Shown one piece after another: positions 35,771 to 45,967 of a DNA stretch of 64,000 nucleotides. The stretch is taken from NCBI GenBank assembly GCA_022841345.1, contig JALHRR010000027.1, forward strand, positions 1-64,000, read 5' to 3'. The notes beneath the pieces were generated by a model. It ran no database searches and had not been told where the DNA came from. It saw only the letters and a list, made by a program, of their open reading frames with translations. This DNA comes from Saprospiraceae bacterium (GTDB taxonomy: Bacteria > Bacteroidota > Bacteroidia > Chitinophagales > Saprospiraceae). Numbering within the stretch: the stretch's first letter is position 1; the number at the start of each line of letters is the position of its first letter. The position numbers and the translations under genes are program-made.

Positions 35771-38281
35771 ATGCCATCTGAAATTATCGGGAATCCGGAT
35801 ATCCGGCAAATATTGAACAAAATCAGGCATTATCTGCCTTCGCAATTACCGCTCAAAGATTTCATTCACCATAATACCTTGCACGCTTTTCAGGATTTAC
35901 CCTTTCACAAGGGACTTCAGGAAGCTTCTGAAATGTTTGGCTATCAGGTTTATTTGCATCTGGATGAATACAGAAATTTGTACAGGCAGCATAAAATCGA
36001 ACCAAAGATTCTTGAGAGAATCATACAGAAAAAAAAGGGAATTGATTTGGCAGGGATATGGCTGAATAAGGTACTGAATGAAGAATTAGACACAACGCTG
36101 CATTGTCATAGTGGATCACTGAGAAGAATCTGGAAGGATGTTTACAAAATCAATCTTGACAAAGTTACTCATCCTGCATTGTTCAGATGGATCGCAGCAT
36201 TCCTGGATCAGGGCATTTCAATCTGGCAATTTCCGGATAGAGAACATGGTTTTTTGAGCGCATTGAAGGGATTGGAACAGTCTGGTTTTAAGAGTATTTT
36301 CCAAACTGTAAGAGCAAGAAATTTGCTCTTACATAGCAGGTGTGAGCTTGATAAGCTCCTTGAAATCTTAGTTGGGCAAAGCCAATATTTTGAACAATAT
36401 TTAATGGATCAGCAATGTGCCCATCCTGGTTGGTCAGGAATGGTCTCTGTTCTCGAAGATAAGCCGGAAAGCCTGCTGGATCGGCGTAAAATTGAGTTTG
36501 AGGATTTTGTAAAATTTGAATTAATATTGGAGATAGATGCACTCGATCATCATTATAAAGGTGCAGAATGGCTTCCAATTTCCGCTTCCATTCCAAAAGA
36601 CTTTGATCTTCAATTAAAGTCAGACGACGAAGTTAATGAGCTGTTTGAAGTGTATGAAATATGGCAGGAGGCTTATGAATGGACTTTTTATAATTCCATT
36701 TTAAGTGATTTAATTGCAGCGCCACAAACTTCATCTATATCAGGGAAAGTATCCTTTCAGGGTATTTTTTGCATTGATGACAGGACCGCGGCTTTCAGAA
36801 GACTACTTGAAAATGCCGCACCTGATTGTGAGACATTTGGTGCTGCAGGATACTTTAATGTGGTTTTCTTTTTTCAACCTGAACATGCTAAGTTTTATAC
36901 CAGATCATGCCCGGCCCCTATGAATCCGGTTCATTTGATAAGAGAAAGGGACACAACGCTTAAGCATGAAAAGGACAATCATTTCGACAGGCAAACCCAT
37001 GGGATTTTTATGGCCTGGATTATAACTCAAACTATAGGGTTTTGGTCAGGATTGAAGCTCGCGAAAAATATTTTCAAGCCCTCAGATCATGCTGCAAAAG
37101 TATCATCATTCAATCATATGGATCCTCTCGGAAAATTAAGTATTGAAATCGACCATCCCGGACATACTGTGCATGGTTTACAAATTGGATTTACAGTCAA
37201 TGAGATGATGGATAGGGTAGAGGGCTTGTTAAAAGAGATAGGGATCACGGAAAGTTTTGCGGATATCGTTTATGTAATCGGCCACGGGGCTTCCAGTGTG
37301 AACAATACTCATTATGCCGGATATGACTGTGGTGCATGTAGTGGAAGACCAGGCTCAGTCAATGCAAGAGTCTTTGTCGGAATGGCAAATCATCCGGTAG
37401 TAAGACTAGCTCTAAGACGCAGAGGATTATGCATTCCAATGGAAACAGTATTTATCGCCGGACTTCATGATACCACCAGAGATGAAATTGTTTTTTATGA
37501 TTTGAATCTCTTATCGGATGAACAAAAATCAGCTCATGAGTGCAATGCATTAAAATTTGAAACTGCTCTGCAGGAAAATGCTCTTGAGCGTTCCAGACGC
37601 TTTTCATTATTGAATAAATCTCTGTCTCCTGCCGAAATATTGAAGAAAGTCCGCCTGAGATCTCTTTCTCTATTCGAACCCAGACCAGAGTGGAATCATG
37701 CGACCAATGCTTGCTGCATAGTGGGACGCAGGGAAATCAGCAAGCATGTAAGTTTTGGAAGGAGAGCTTTTATGCAATCCTATGATTATAGGGTGGATGA
37801 TTCCGGACAATATTTGCTGAATATATTAAAGGCAATAGCCCCTGTATGTGGGGGGATCAATTTGGAATACTATTTCTCACGGGTGGATAATCATCGTCTG
37901 GGTGCAGGATCAAAACTCCCACATAATGTGGTTGGCTTGATTGCAGTCTCAAATGGGATGGATGGTGATCTTCGTCCGGGATTGCCAAAACAGATGATAA
38001 ATATCCATGAACCCCTAAGATTAGTGGTGATAGTAGAGCAAATGCCTGAATTTATTCTGGAAGTTTTACGGCAGGATACATCCACTATGGAATGGTTTTC
38101 AAATGCATGGATTCACCTCGTAGCTCTTCATCCGGTGACTAAGGTTCTTTCATATTTGGAGGGTGAAAAATTTGTTGAGTATGTAACCATTGCCCCATCT
38201 TCTGATACGCTTCACAGATTAGAAGATTGGGATAGTACTTTATTTGAAACTGCCTCAGAATTTACTCAAAAAAATCCTTAA
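35771..38281 (+). CDS. dabA: Inorganic carbon transporter subunit DabA (DUF2309)
   Basis: An 836-residue protein of the DUF2309/UPF0753 family. DabA with DabB concentrates dissolved inorganic carbon, working as a zinc-dependent, carbonic-anhydrase-like vectorial system energised by the cation gradient. The family zinc-site residues are all present: FCIDDR gives C334 and D336, GHGASS gives H505, and DCGACSG gives C520. The H-to-C spacing of 15 is what I recall for characterised DabA. The N-terminal motif IHHNTLHAFQDLPFHKGL is also typical. The stop codon shares a base with the dabB start (TAATG), so the subunits are co-translated. The gene order is dabA then dabB. Confidence 0.95.
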   Translation: MPSEIIGNPDIRQILNKIRHYLPSQLPLKDFIHHNTLHAFQDLPFHKGLQEASEMFGYQVYLHLDEYRNLYRQHKIEPKILERIIQKKKGIDLAGIWLNKVLNEELDTTLHCHSGSLRRIWKDVYKINLDKVTHPALFRWIAAFLDQGISIWQFPDREHGFLSALKGLEQSGFKSIFQTVRARNLLLHSRCELDKLLEILVGQSQYFEQYLMDQQCAHPGWSGMVSVLEDKPESLLDRRKIEFEDFVKFELILEIDALDHHYKGAEWLPISASIPKDFDLQLKSDDEVNELFEVYEIWQEAYEWTFYNSILSDLIAAPQTSSISGKVSFQGIFCIDDRTAAFRRLLENAAPDCETFGAAGYFNVVFFFQPEHAKFYTRSCPAPMNPVHLIRERDTTLKHEKDNHFDRQTHGIFMAWIITQTIGFWSGLKLAKNIFKPSDHAAKVSSFNHMDPLGKLSIEIDHPGHTVHGLQIGFTVNEMMDRVEGLLKEIGITESFADIVYVIGHGASSVNNTHYAGYDCGACSGRPGSVNARVFVGMANHPVVRLALRRRGLCIPMETVFIAGLHDTTRDEIVFYDLNLLSDEQKSAHECNALKFETALQENALERSRRFSLLNKSLSPAEILKKVRLRSLSLFEPRPEWNHATNACCIVGRREISKHVSFGRRAFMQSYDYRVDDSGQYLLNILKAIAPVCGGINLEYYFSRVDNHRLGAGSKLPHNVVGLIAVSNGMDGDLRPGLPKQMINIHEPLRLVVIVEQMPEFILEVLRQDTSTMEWFSNAWIHLVALHPVTKVLSYLEGEKFVEYVTIAPSSDTLHRLEDWDSTLFETASEFTQKNP

Positions 38282-40161
38282 TGATGGAATACAGTTACAT
38301 CATCGCGGGTTTTGTTTTGATTCCATTTATAGGATTCATCATGAGTCTTTGTCTTCCGGCAAAAGATGAGAAGAAATTATCATCCAACGCCTTTTACTCT
38401 GTTTTACTCAGTGGGATTGTTTTGTTTGTATTCACCATTATTTGGATAGTAAAAGGTGCTGAACCGCTTAATGTTCCTGAATTTGTTCTGTATAAATCAG
38501 GGGATTATGTGTTTCTGATTGATTTTTATTTTGATAAGATCACTGCTGTCTTTCTTTTGGTGGGGCATTTCATCACGCTACTTATCTGCAGATTTAGTTA
38601 TACTTATTTACATTTGGAAGATGGATACAGGCGATTTTTTTATACTATTCTCCTCTTTTTTCTGGGGTATTGTTTTACAATATTGGCAGGTAATTTCGAG
38701 ACCTTATTTATAGGCTGGGAGTTGTTGGGCATCTCCTCTTTTTTGTTGATTGCATTTTACAGGGATCGCTATTTACCGGTTAGAAATGCGGTAAAAGTGT
38801 TTTCTGTTTATAGAATTGGCGATATCGGAATCTTACTGGCAATGTGGGCAAGTCATCATTACTGGCAGCAGAATATTGCTTTTTTTCAGTTCGAATCACT
38901 CATTCATTCTCAAAATGAGGGTACTCAGGTGAGTTGGATGATTATATTCATTGTTCTGTGTTTGATCCTGGCCTCATCCGCCAAATCTGCTCAATTCCCT
39001 TTTTCATACTGGCTGCCCCGTGCCATGGAAGGTCCAACTCCCTCCAGTGCAATCTTCTATGGTTCATTGTCCGTCCATATTGGAGTGTTTTTGATGCTCA
39101 GAACCTTTCCACTGTGGGAAAATATAGAACTCATAAGATGGCTGGTAGGTATCCTGGGGTTTTTAACGGCAATTATCGCTTTCTTTATTACCAGAGTACA
39201 GACGACCATCAAAACTCAAATTGCGTATGCTTCCATCACTCAGATTGGGATCATGTTTATTGAAGTTGCTATGGGATTGGAAACGCTGGTTTTGATACAT
39301 TTTACCGGGAATGCATTTCTGCGCACTTATCAATTACTATTATCTCCATCAGTAGTGAGCTATAAAATTCGGGATCAATTGTATCATTTTCAGCCAGAGG
39401 AAAAGTCCGTATGGACCGGGATTTACAAAAGAGTGATGATTACATTTTATGTGCTCTCCATTAAAGAATGGGGCCTGGATAAGATAGTTAAGCAACTCAT
39501 TTTTACTCCTGTCAAAAAACTGGGCCGAAGTTTAGCTTTCATCAATCAAAAGAATGTATTGCCTGTATTCATAGGTCTTTTACTTGCAATGGTGTTATTG
39601 TATTTGTTTGAGTGGAAATACCCCGGGATATTAAATCATTTTCTCCCTGAAATTTTGGCAATCATCGGTTTGCTATTTGTATTTAAGGCATTTGCAGAGC
39701 GGTCCTCTCCGATTTTGAGCTGGATGTTGGTTTGTATTAATCATGTTTTCGTTTCGATGGCGGTGACATTCAACGAACATTTCAGTTCAACTCAGACGAT
39801 GCTTTATCTGAGCGGGGTTATTGTAGCTGGTATTGCAGGCTATATCATCCTGAAAAGATTATCTGTCAAGGAAAGCGTTTATTTTGATCTAAATCAGTAC
39901 TATGGTCATATATATGAATATCCTAAGACAGCGATGTTATTTCTGTTGTCTGCTTTGGGGGTGATGGGATTCCCGATTACGCCGACTTTTCTGGGCGAGG
40001 ATCTAATATTCAGCCATATACACGAGCAACAATATGTACTTGCTGCTGCATATGCATTGAGTTTTGTGGTAGCCGGAATGGCCCTGGTTCGAATTTATGC
40101 ACGTCTCTTTTTGGGCCCACATATAAAAGCTACACATGAAACTCCCCTTAAATCTTCTTAA
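38281..40161 (+). CDS. dabB: Inorganic carbon transporter subunit DabB (NuoL-like)
   Basis: A 626-residue polytopic membrane protein of the NuoL/MrpA proton-translocating family, the membrane partner of DabA. About 14-16 transmembrane segments are visible. The characteristic helix SAKSAQFPFSYWLPRAMEGPTPSSAIFYGS carries the conserved Lys and Pro residues of the antiporter-like channel, and an earlier ELLGISSFLLIAFY has the conserved glutamate. It lies at the inner membrane and should couple ion flow to the DabA catalytic subunit. The start is ATG 38281 with a further ATG one codon later. It ends with a hydrophilic tail, KATHETPLKSS. Confidence 0.93.
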   Translation: MMEYSYIIAGFVLIPFIGFIMSLCLPAKDEKKLSSNAFYSVLLSGIVLFVFTIIWIVKGAEPLNVPEFVLYKSGDYVFLIDFYFDKITAVFLLVGHFITLLICRFSYTYLHLEDGYRRFFYTILLFFLGYCFTILAGNFETLFIGWELLGISSFLLIAFYRDRYLPVRNAVKVFSVYRIGDIGILLAMWASHHYWQQNIAFFQFESLIHSQNEGTQVSWMIIFIVLCLILASSAKSAQFPFSYWLPRAMEGPTPSSAIFYGSLSVHIGVFLMLRTFPLWENIELIRWLVGILGFLTAIIAFFITRVQTTIKTQIAYASITQIGIMFIEVAMGLETLVLIHFTGNAFLRTYQLLLSPSVVSYKIRDQLYHFQPEEKSVWTGIYKRVMITFYVLSIKEWGLDKIVKQLIFTPVKKLGRSLAFINQKNVLPVFIGLLLAMVLLYLFEWKYPGILNHFLPEILAIIGLLFVFKAFAERSSPILSWMLVCINHVFVSMAVTFNEHFSSTQTMLYLSGVIVAGIAGYIILKRLSVKESVYFDLNQYYGHIYEYPKTAMLFLLSALGVMGFPITPTFLGEDLIFSHIHEQQYVLAAAYALSFVVAGMALVRIYARLFLGPHIKATHETPLKSS

Positions 40162-40239
40162 TTCAATTTCGAATTAATAATAAAGCATTTGCCGGAAGAA
40201 TTGTGGGGGATAAGCGCAAAGTTGTTGTTCGGGTTTATT

Positions 40240-40584
40240 TTATTCTGGCAAAAAGTCACCTAATAAATTCCAATCCATGCTATTCCCCCAGCCTTGTCCG
40301 TGGTCGCTGGTGTTTGCAATTTTATGTGCTTCACTAATCCGAAATTCGCCATAAGTAAGCAATGATAAAATGGCTCCTGGCCTTAAATGTTCACTCGCCC
40401 AGCTTAAAGGAGAATTTCCATTGGCATCCTTAAAAGTTTTGTCAGCACCATTTTCTATTAAGTAAGAAATGGTTTTCTCGTCTGCATAAGCTGCTGCCCT
40501 GTGTAATGGGATTTCGCCTTTTGTTCTTACATCCCGCATAAATGCTCCTGTTTCTAATGTGCCCTCTCTTTTCCTGAGCTTCAA
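40240..40584 (-). pseudogene. Ankyrin-repeat protein remnant, 5'-truncated
   Basis: A 114-residue frame with ankyrin-like repeats: GEIPLHRAAAYADEKTISYLIENGADKTFKDANGNSPLSWASEHLRPGAILSLL. Proteins of this type that I recall have about 250 residues with GAFMRDVRTKGETPLH in the middle, so the N-terminal half is missing here. On the same strand, a different frame starting at about 40633 reads MDSIILAGCFEQKYVLIEAQ and overlaps the start of this one, suggesting a frameshift near 40565-40585. The remaining ORF may not be expressed. There is no obvious partner. Confidence 0.55.
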
Positions 40585-40691
40585 TTAGAACATACTTTTG
40601 TTCAAAACAACCCGCCAGAATAATGGAATCCATATGCTCAGAAGGGTGGTTTAGGCTCAGAAGTTTTTAACTCCTGGCTGATGTAATTATC

Positions 40692-41396
40692 TTAATCAAG
40701 TACTTGTAAAACAGCAAACATAGCAGACAATATCACCAGCCAATGAATAATAATGTTTATTGTAAGTTTTTTCAGAAACACAAATAGAAGCCCAAAAGCA
40801 ATTCCTGTGATGGCGAACCACCAAAATTGATCAATTGATTTTAGTCCGTGCTGAAATATAAAAGGAATCGTTGCAATACCTACAGCCAGCCATTTATTTA
40901 TCTTATTGCTCTCCAGGGCTTTAATCGCAAATCCCCTGTAAACGATCTCCTCTGCCAAACCTGCAACCATACCCATGATAATAAATATAACTCTTGATGT
41001 AGTGGTTTTAGGCGTTAATGAAGATATTGAATTTAACTTTTCGGAATCTACTATAGAATTAGCCATCGCCAATTCTATGAAGGCAAGCAAAGCAAACGCA
41101 AATAGCAGATAGCCTCCTATGAAATAAAATGTCTTCTTCCCGGTTAACGAAAACCCAATATCCGCCCATTCCCAACCTGCTGAAGCCAGAATTTTTGAGA
41201 TCAGGTATATTTGAAGTAAGTACCAAACAATGATGATAGTCCAAAAGGAATTGAAAAAGTCAAGCCCTGAGATTGTTATTAATGAACGATTTAACAGTAA
41301 CAGGGAAATGAGCGTAGATATAATTGGAAATCCTATTAGTACTGAAAGCGTTTTTGATAAAGGAATTACTTTTGAAACTTCATTATTTTGCATCAT
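40692..41396 (-). CDS. CPBP intramembrane metalloprotease
   Basis: A 234-residue polytopic membrane protein with about eight hydrophobic segments. The catalytic motif is EEIVYRG (E149, E150, R154), followed by an FIFQHGLKSIDQF histidine motif and a final IIIHWLVI. This is the CAAX-protease/bacteriocin-processing (CPBP/Abi) family, which cleaves peptides within membranes or gives self-immunity to bacteriocins. No bacteriocin gene is recognisable nearby; the immediate neighbours are an ankyrin fragment and a Crp-family regulator. Start ATG 41396 (MMQNN...) has a second Met alternative. Confidence 0.85.
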   Translation of the reverse strand: MMQNNEVSKVIPLSKTLSVLIGFPIISTLISLLLLNRSLITISGLDFFNSFWTIIIVWYLLQIYLISKILASAGWEWADIGFSLTGKKTFYFIGGYLLFAFALLAFIELAMANSIVDSEKLNSISSLTPKTTTSRVIFIIMGMVAGLAEEIVYRGFAIKALESNKINKWLAVGIATIPFIFQHGLKSIDQFWWFAITGIAFGLLFVFLKKLTINIIIHWLVILSAMFAVLQVLD

Positions 41397-41461
41397 TCAA
41401 CATTTTATTGATTCAACGCTGCAAAGTTATGTGCGCAGGTTTTGGTAAGAGTTACCATTTG

Positions 41462-42037
41462 TTAAGTCTTCAATTTTTGTGCTCTTATCCTGCTCAAACT
41501 TTGTGGAGTAATGCCAAGGTAAGAGGCTAAATATTTTAATGGCATCTTTTCTATTCCTTTTCTGATTTGCAATTGTTCTACATATCTTTCTTTGGCAGTT
41601 TTAGTCAGCAGGTCAATTTGCTGTTGCTGTTTGTCTATAAATAATGATTCTGCAATAAGTCTTGTAATTTTTTCACCGAAGTTTCCGGAAGTTAATGTCT
41701 GCTGTAAATTTTGGTGCGAAATTCGGAAAATGGATGTGTCTTCAAAAAGCCTTACTTCTATGGGTGTCGATTTTTGAAGGGTGAATGACATATAATCGAA
41801 TAGAAATTCGTTTTCAAATGCGATGTCAATACAAACAAAATTACTCTCATTCCAAATCAAATTGCCACCACTACCTTTTAAAATTATGTTTAGATACTTC
41901 TCTGTCGTATTTGATTTTTTGAGAATCGTTTCTTTAGGGAAGTTTTGAGCTGTTCCTAATTTTGCAAAATTCTCCCATACCTGAAGATTGAGACAAACAA
42001 AAGGGTCAAAAATATTTTTTAGTTTTTCTGCTATCAT
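41462..42037 (-). CDS. Crp/Fnr-family transcription regulator
   Basis: A 191-residue regulator with an N-terminal cyclic-nucleotide-binding-like beta barrel (ILKKSNTTEKYLNIILKGSGGNLIW, DTSIFRISHQNLQQTL) and a C-terminal winged helix-turn-helix (IEKMPLKYLASYLGITPQSLSRIRAQ). It lacks the cysteine cluster of Fnr. The signal could be a nucleotide, redox state or small ligand. Bacteroidota carry many such short Crp-like regulators that control neighbouring genes; here an adjacent CPBP protease lies 65 bp downstream on the same strand. No binding site could be identified. Confidence 0.85.
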   Translation of the reverse strand: MIAEKLKNIFDPFVCLNLQVWENFAKLGTAQNFPKETILKKSNTTEKYLNIILKGSGGNLIWNESNFVCIDIAFENEFLFDYMSFTLQKSTPIEVRLFEDTSIFRISHQNLQQTLTSGNFGEKITRLIAESLFIDKQQQQIDLLTKTAKERYVEQLQIRKGIEKMPLKYLASYLGITPQSLSRIRAQKLKT

Positions 42038-42191
42038 TTTTCTACACTCTTTTTACGCTCGCACCACTGGCAGCGGATTTTGAGAAGGATTTTGGATTTT
42101 GCTTTAACCGCAGATGGCAGCTTTGTTGGGATTATATCCCGAAAGCCTGCTTGTTTTCTGCAGTCATTATGAAATATGTTATTGGTATTCT

Positions 42192-44918
42192 CTACCTCAA
42201 AATCAAAACTCTTTTACTTATTTGTTCTCCACCGGCCAATTGGATTTGCAGGACATATACGCCTTCATTTAGTGCAGATATATTTATGAGATCAGTGTTT
42301 GGTGATTGCAATAGCAACTGTCCATGAACCGACACTATTCGCAAATTCTCTATGTGATTATTATGCCCAGTCAAATCAATAAAGATTTCCTTCGAAGCAG
42401 GATTGGGATATATTTTTATTCCATCCGGGACTTCTTTGGTCACGCTGCTTATTATGAATTCAGTCCTAGATTCACATCCATCGAAATCTACCACACTTAC
42501 CATCATAATAGTTCCGGTTGTGTCAATGGAAATGTTGTAAGGCTGTACGCCTCCCGTCACAATTAGTTCTTTATCAACAAGGTCGATCTGCATAGTGTCC
42601 AGCAAACAACAAACATCCGGACTGCCATTGTCGGCAGGTTCACCATTCGGGTAATAAGTGGTTATGATCGACTGCAGGATATCAGCCCGTTCCCGGGCTT
42701 CGGCAGTATCATAAACCAATGATTTTAGATAATGCCAACCTGTCCCGTAATCTGGATCAGCTGTTGGTCCCTCTGAGTAAAGATCCGGATAAACGGACAG
42801 GGCGTAATTGACAAATGCTTCATTGTCCGCCGGAATCAGGTCGAAATACGATTGAAGCCTCTTGTAGATCTTGAGAGAAGGCAGAACGCCTGCCTGATTC
42901 AATGCGATCTGCAGCGAATCGGCATCTCGCGGAAGTATCCCAAAAACATGGAATAAGGGACGGAGATCTGCTTGTGCTGCAACAGACATTCTGAGTATTC
43001 TGCCGTCAATATCCTGATCATTGATTCCATGGATGATTCCATTCTCAAAGTCAATAGATTCCTGTTTCCAGAAATTCCTGAGGGGGCACCATCCCAGTAT
43101 ATTGACGATTTCAAAATAATGCCCATATCCTCTGTGCTGGTACCGTACTTCGTCTTTTGTAGTGTTTGAAATATCTCTCTCCGAACCAAAGGTATTAGAC
43201 ACCATTCTATGTGTGGCGGTTTTGTCTATGTCAAAGGTATTGGGAACGAAACTGTAATTCACAGCTTCGTTCAAATCAACTCCCAGGCCATAATTCATAG
43301 CCATGATGTAAGGGAAATTCACTAAAGCCTCCTCTTCGCCCGCAAATTTGGATATCGCCAGCGCATGCCCGGTTTCATGAAAGTTGGTCTCATCATCAGG
43401 TCCCGGGCCGTTAATAAAATAAGCCGGACCCGGTACATCGGAATAGTTGAGCGGTGTGTTCGACATTGGGTAGCCGATAGAATAAGCTCCAAATCGGATA
43501 TCAACATCAGCTATCATATACATATTGTGTTTGTCCGGAATGATCTGTCTTGCTAAAATGGAATTGACACCCCTTACAGCCGTCTCCCAGTCCAGCATGG
43601 CCTGCATGAGATCATATTGACCCGGCACAATGGAATGTTTGGGAATAGTAAACATCACATTATCAGTTTCAAAAACGGCCCAGGGTCCCGGCTTACTTAG
43701 TTCAGCGCTGAAGTCCGGTGATTCATAAAATGACTTCAATGAAAAGAAAGGGGCTTCCACGCCATTGTTTACACTGACCTCGACAATGCCATCGTTAGCG
43801 CCATAGGGGACAAGGATAGAAATCGCTCCGCCAAAAGGGTTGAAAACTTCAACCGTAGTGGAATCGAAAGCGAACCTCTTAGAAATCCGGTCAAATCGCC
43901 TAAATTCGGTGCGATCGGTTAAATCCCAGTCATGTGAGCCCACCCTTACCCAATAGTCTTTGCCAACCAGGCTGCCGGGTACAGTGATGCTGGCTACACT
44001 CCCGGGAGATAAATACAGACCGGTGGGACGAAGCGCGTGCTCCATTCTATCCTGATTAATGTCATAGTATGGGTTCATTCCGTCCGGGTCTTCAAAATTA
44101 GCCCGGATCAGTGCCGATATGCTCAGAGATGAATCTGCCGGAGGGTCAGTATATCCTGGGAAAGAATAGCACGCACCGTACTTCCAGGAATTGATGTGGT
44201 GAGGATATTCCAAATATACATCCGTGGTGAATACATGATCGAATATTCCTTGCTGAAGTGCAAGCATTGCCCGTTCCAGCTCCAGACCTGGTGCGAACGC
44301 TGGGTTCTTAGAAAAGCCATTTTCCGTATTGGGTGTAGTAAAAAGAGCCCCGATTTTATCATCATAATCTGCAACCACGCTTTTTGACAGCAATATGTTA
44401 GCCTCACTGCTGGCCAGGCATTCGGGGAATAAGGTGAAAATATTTCTGAGGACAGTCAGTTCCTCAGCGCTGAGCGTGATGTCTGCATTGATATGGGCTT
44501 GAAGATCATTTAGCGCATTTTGAATCATACCGCATGAGTCTGAACAATTCAAAACGGCCGTTGCGTAGGATCCAATTTCATTAGCGCCGCTATAGACAAG
44601 TGCTCCATCCAGATAAACCTCACACCCGTTAGGAGCAAGAATACCGTCTCCGTAAGTATCATTAATCTCGAAAAACAAACAGGTGTTCGATGGAACACAG
44701 ATGCTGTCATAGAAGCTTGAGTTGTCATCGTAAACACCACCTTGCCCTCCTTGAAGGATTACGGTTCCCATAAGATCAGACAGGGTCCAGTACGTTTCTT
44801 CGCCCCAGGCATCAGTAAAAATATTTACTTTCACTTCAACTTCATTTGCGCCACATTGTGCAAAGCTGTATCCAATACAAAGCGTCAATAGGGAACTGAT
44901 GAATATGATTTTTTTCAT
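42192..44918 (-). CDS. M60-like metalloprotease, T9SS substrate
   Basis: About 908 residues from ATG 44918, where the signal peptide begins (MKKIIFISSLLTLCIGYSFAQ); a longer frame starts at 44978. Residues up to about 130 form a beta-sandwich domain (EETYWTLSDLMGTVILQGGQ). An M60-type N-terminal part follows (LRPTGLYLSPGSVASITVPGS, NPFGGAISILVPYG), then the zinc motif HETGH (H514, E515, H518) and a downstream GEEEALVN glutamate. The C-terminal T9SS sorting domain is IYPNPASKEIFIDLTGHNN...ALNEGVYVLQIQLAGG. M60 proteases target mucin-like or glycosylated proteins; the precise substrate is unknown. It acts outside the cell. Confidence 0.85.
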   Translation of the reverse strand: MKKIIFISSLLTLCIGYSFAQCGANEVEVKVNIFTDAWGEETYWTLSDLMGTVILQGGQGGVYDDNSSFYDSICVPSNTCLFFEINDTYGDGILAPNGCEVYLDGALVYSGANEIGSYATAVLNCSDSCGMIQNALNDLQAHINADITLSAEELTVLRNIFTLFPECLASSEANILLSKSVVADYDDKIGALFTTPNTENGFSKNPAFAPGLELERAMLALQQGIFDHVFTTDVYLEYPHHINSWKYGACYSFPGYTDPPADSSLSISALIRANFEDPDGMNPYYDINQDRMEHALRPTGLYLSPGSVASITVPGSLVGKDYWVRVGSHDWDLTDRTEFRRFDRISKRFAFDSTTVEVFNPFGGAISILVPYGANDGIVEVSVNNGVEAPFFSLKSFYESPDFSAELSKPGPWAVFETDNVMFTIPKHSIVPGQYDLMQAMLDWETAVRGVNSILARQIIPDKHNMYMIADVDIRFGAYSIGYPMSNTPLNYSDVPGPAYFINGPGPDDETNFHETGHALAISKFAGEEEALVNFPYIMAMNYGLGVDLNEAVNYSFVPNTFDIDKTATHRMVSNTFGSERDISNTTKDEVRYQHRGYGHYFEIVNILGWCPLRNFWKQESIDFENGIIHGINDQDIDGRILRMSVAAQADLRPLFHVFGILPRDADSLQIALNQAGVLPSLKIYKRLQSYFDLIPADNEAFVNYALSVYPDLYSEGPTADPDYGTGWHYLKSLVYDTAEARERADILQSIITTYYPNGEPADNGSPDVCCLLDTMQIDLVDKELIVTGGVQPYNISIDTTGTIMMVSVVDFDGCESRTEFIISSVTKEVPDGIKIYPNPASKEIFIDLTGHNNHIENLRIVSVHGQLLLQSPNTDLINISALNEGVYVLQIQLAGGEQISKRVLILR

Positions 44919-45164
44919 TTTGATTAATGTAATCGGTTTGTTGTATGGAACCTTAGAAAAGTTGACTGGCAGCATCAACTATTCAAGGTTTTATCGCATC
45001 ACAAATATGGTGGATTTTCAGAACAAAAGTTTATAAAAGTACTTAACTTAAACCATTCTCTAAACAGTAATAGGTGCACTCTACCCTCCATTTTGCTCTG
45101 TCAGAAAGACTCAATATTTTTTTGAATTTTATAATTCTTAATATCTTAAACTTGCCTTGCTGGT

Positions 45165-45374
45165 TCACTCTAATTCTTCACAGCTATATTGATGATTATT
45201 TAGCAAATCAATTATCATCACACTGATATTTTCTTCACTCTCAATTCGCAGAATGCTATCGCAGTCCTCCAGATCAAAGTTCCATTTTCTGTTTGGCAGG
45301 ATTCTGTCAATATGTGGTTTGAGCTTCTTTGCCTGCAATTTAGTTTTGACAGATGTTTTGAAAACGAGAATCAT
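45165..45374 (-). CDS. Small hypothetical protein
   Basis: A 69-residue protein ([22 protein letters not shown]...[17 protein letters not shown]...[11 protein letters not shown]). The KTSVKT and [16 protein letters not shown]-type pattern recurs in unnamed short Bacteroidota proteins, probably cytoplasmic. Its start codon overlaps the stop of the SRPBCC gene (4 bp), so the two are translationally coupled on the minus strand and may share a regulator. No catalytic motif is visible. Confidence 0.75.
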   Translation of the reverse strand: MILVFKTSVKTKLQAKKLKPHIDRILPNRKWNFDLEDCDSILRIESEENISVMIIDLLNNHQYSCEELE

Positions 45375-45868
45375 TTTTTAGATAGCGTTTCCAGAAGATT
45401 TTCCAAATTGGTCATCGACATCTTAAATCCTTCTGAGAAGCCCATTTCAATCATCTTCTCTAAGCGGTCAAGGGATTCATTGTAAATTGTTATACTGACT
45501 TTTGTTAGGCTGTTCTGTTCACTAAAAGTATAGTCCCATTCTGAACCCGGCAATTCAGGGTTTTCATCTTTGTCTGCAAAAGCATTAAGCATTTTGAAAT
45601 TGGTTTTTGGACTAATAGAGGTGTATTTCTGAATAGCCCAACGCTCTTGCCCTTCAGGACTTACCATTGCGTAAAATCTGCGTCCTCCAACGGTAAAATC
45701 CATGAATTTTGTTTTGGAGGTCCATGGCTTAGGTGCCACCCATTGGTCGAGTATTTCTGCTTTGGTAAATGCATCCCATACCAGCGATAGTTCTGCATCA
45801 AATGCTCTTGTTATGTACACAGTTTTCGCTGTTTTGTCGATAGTAAAGTCAAATTGTAAATTGTTCAT
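45371..45868 (-). CDS. SRPBCC (AHSA1/START-like) protein
   Basis: A 165-residue START-like domain of the AHSA1 subgroup: [57 protein letters not shown], and [38 protein letters not shown]. Members bind hydrophobic ligands or act as chaperone-like proteins; they are often controlled by ArsR-type regulators. Here no regulator gene is adjacent, but a large dyad wraps the promoter upstream. It forms a two-gene unit with the following 69-residue protein. Confidence 0.9.
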   Translation of the reverse strand: MNNLQFDFTIDKTAKTVYITRAFDAELSLVWDAFTKAEILDQWVAPKPWTSKTKFMDFTVGGRRFYAMVSPEGQERWAIQKYTSISPKTNFKMLNAFADKDENPELPGSEWDYTFSEQNSLTKVSITIYNESLDRLEKMIEMGFSEGFKMSMTNLENLLETLSKK

Positions 45869-45924
45869 TTTTTTTGTTTTTATTGGTTGATAGCATCTCT
45901 TCGAATTAGCTTGATTTTGTTTAT

Positions 45925-45966
45925 GAAACTAATCGGTTGCAAATATATGCGCAACCGATTAGTTTC
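45925..45966 (-). promoter_or_regulatory. 16-bp dyad operator over consensus promoter
   Basis: GAAACTAATCGGTTGC (45925-45940) and GCAACCGATTAGTTTC (45951-45966) are perfect reverse complements with 10 bp between. On the minus strand the -7 element TATATTTG (45940-45947 in plus coordinates) lies in the centre. A -33 TTTG (45968-45971) sits 20 bp away, matching the Bacteroidota promoter consensus. A repressor bound to the dyad would block the promoter of the SRPBCC operon. The leader is about 65 nt. Confidence 0.82.
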
Positions 45967-45967
45967 G

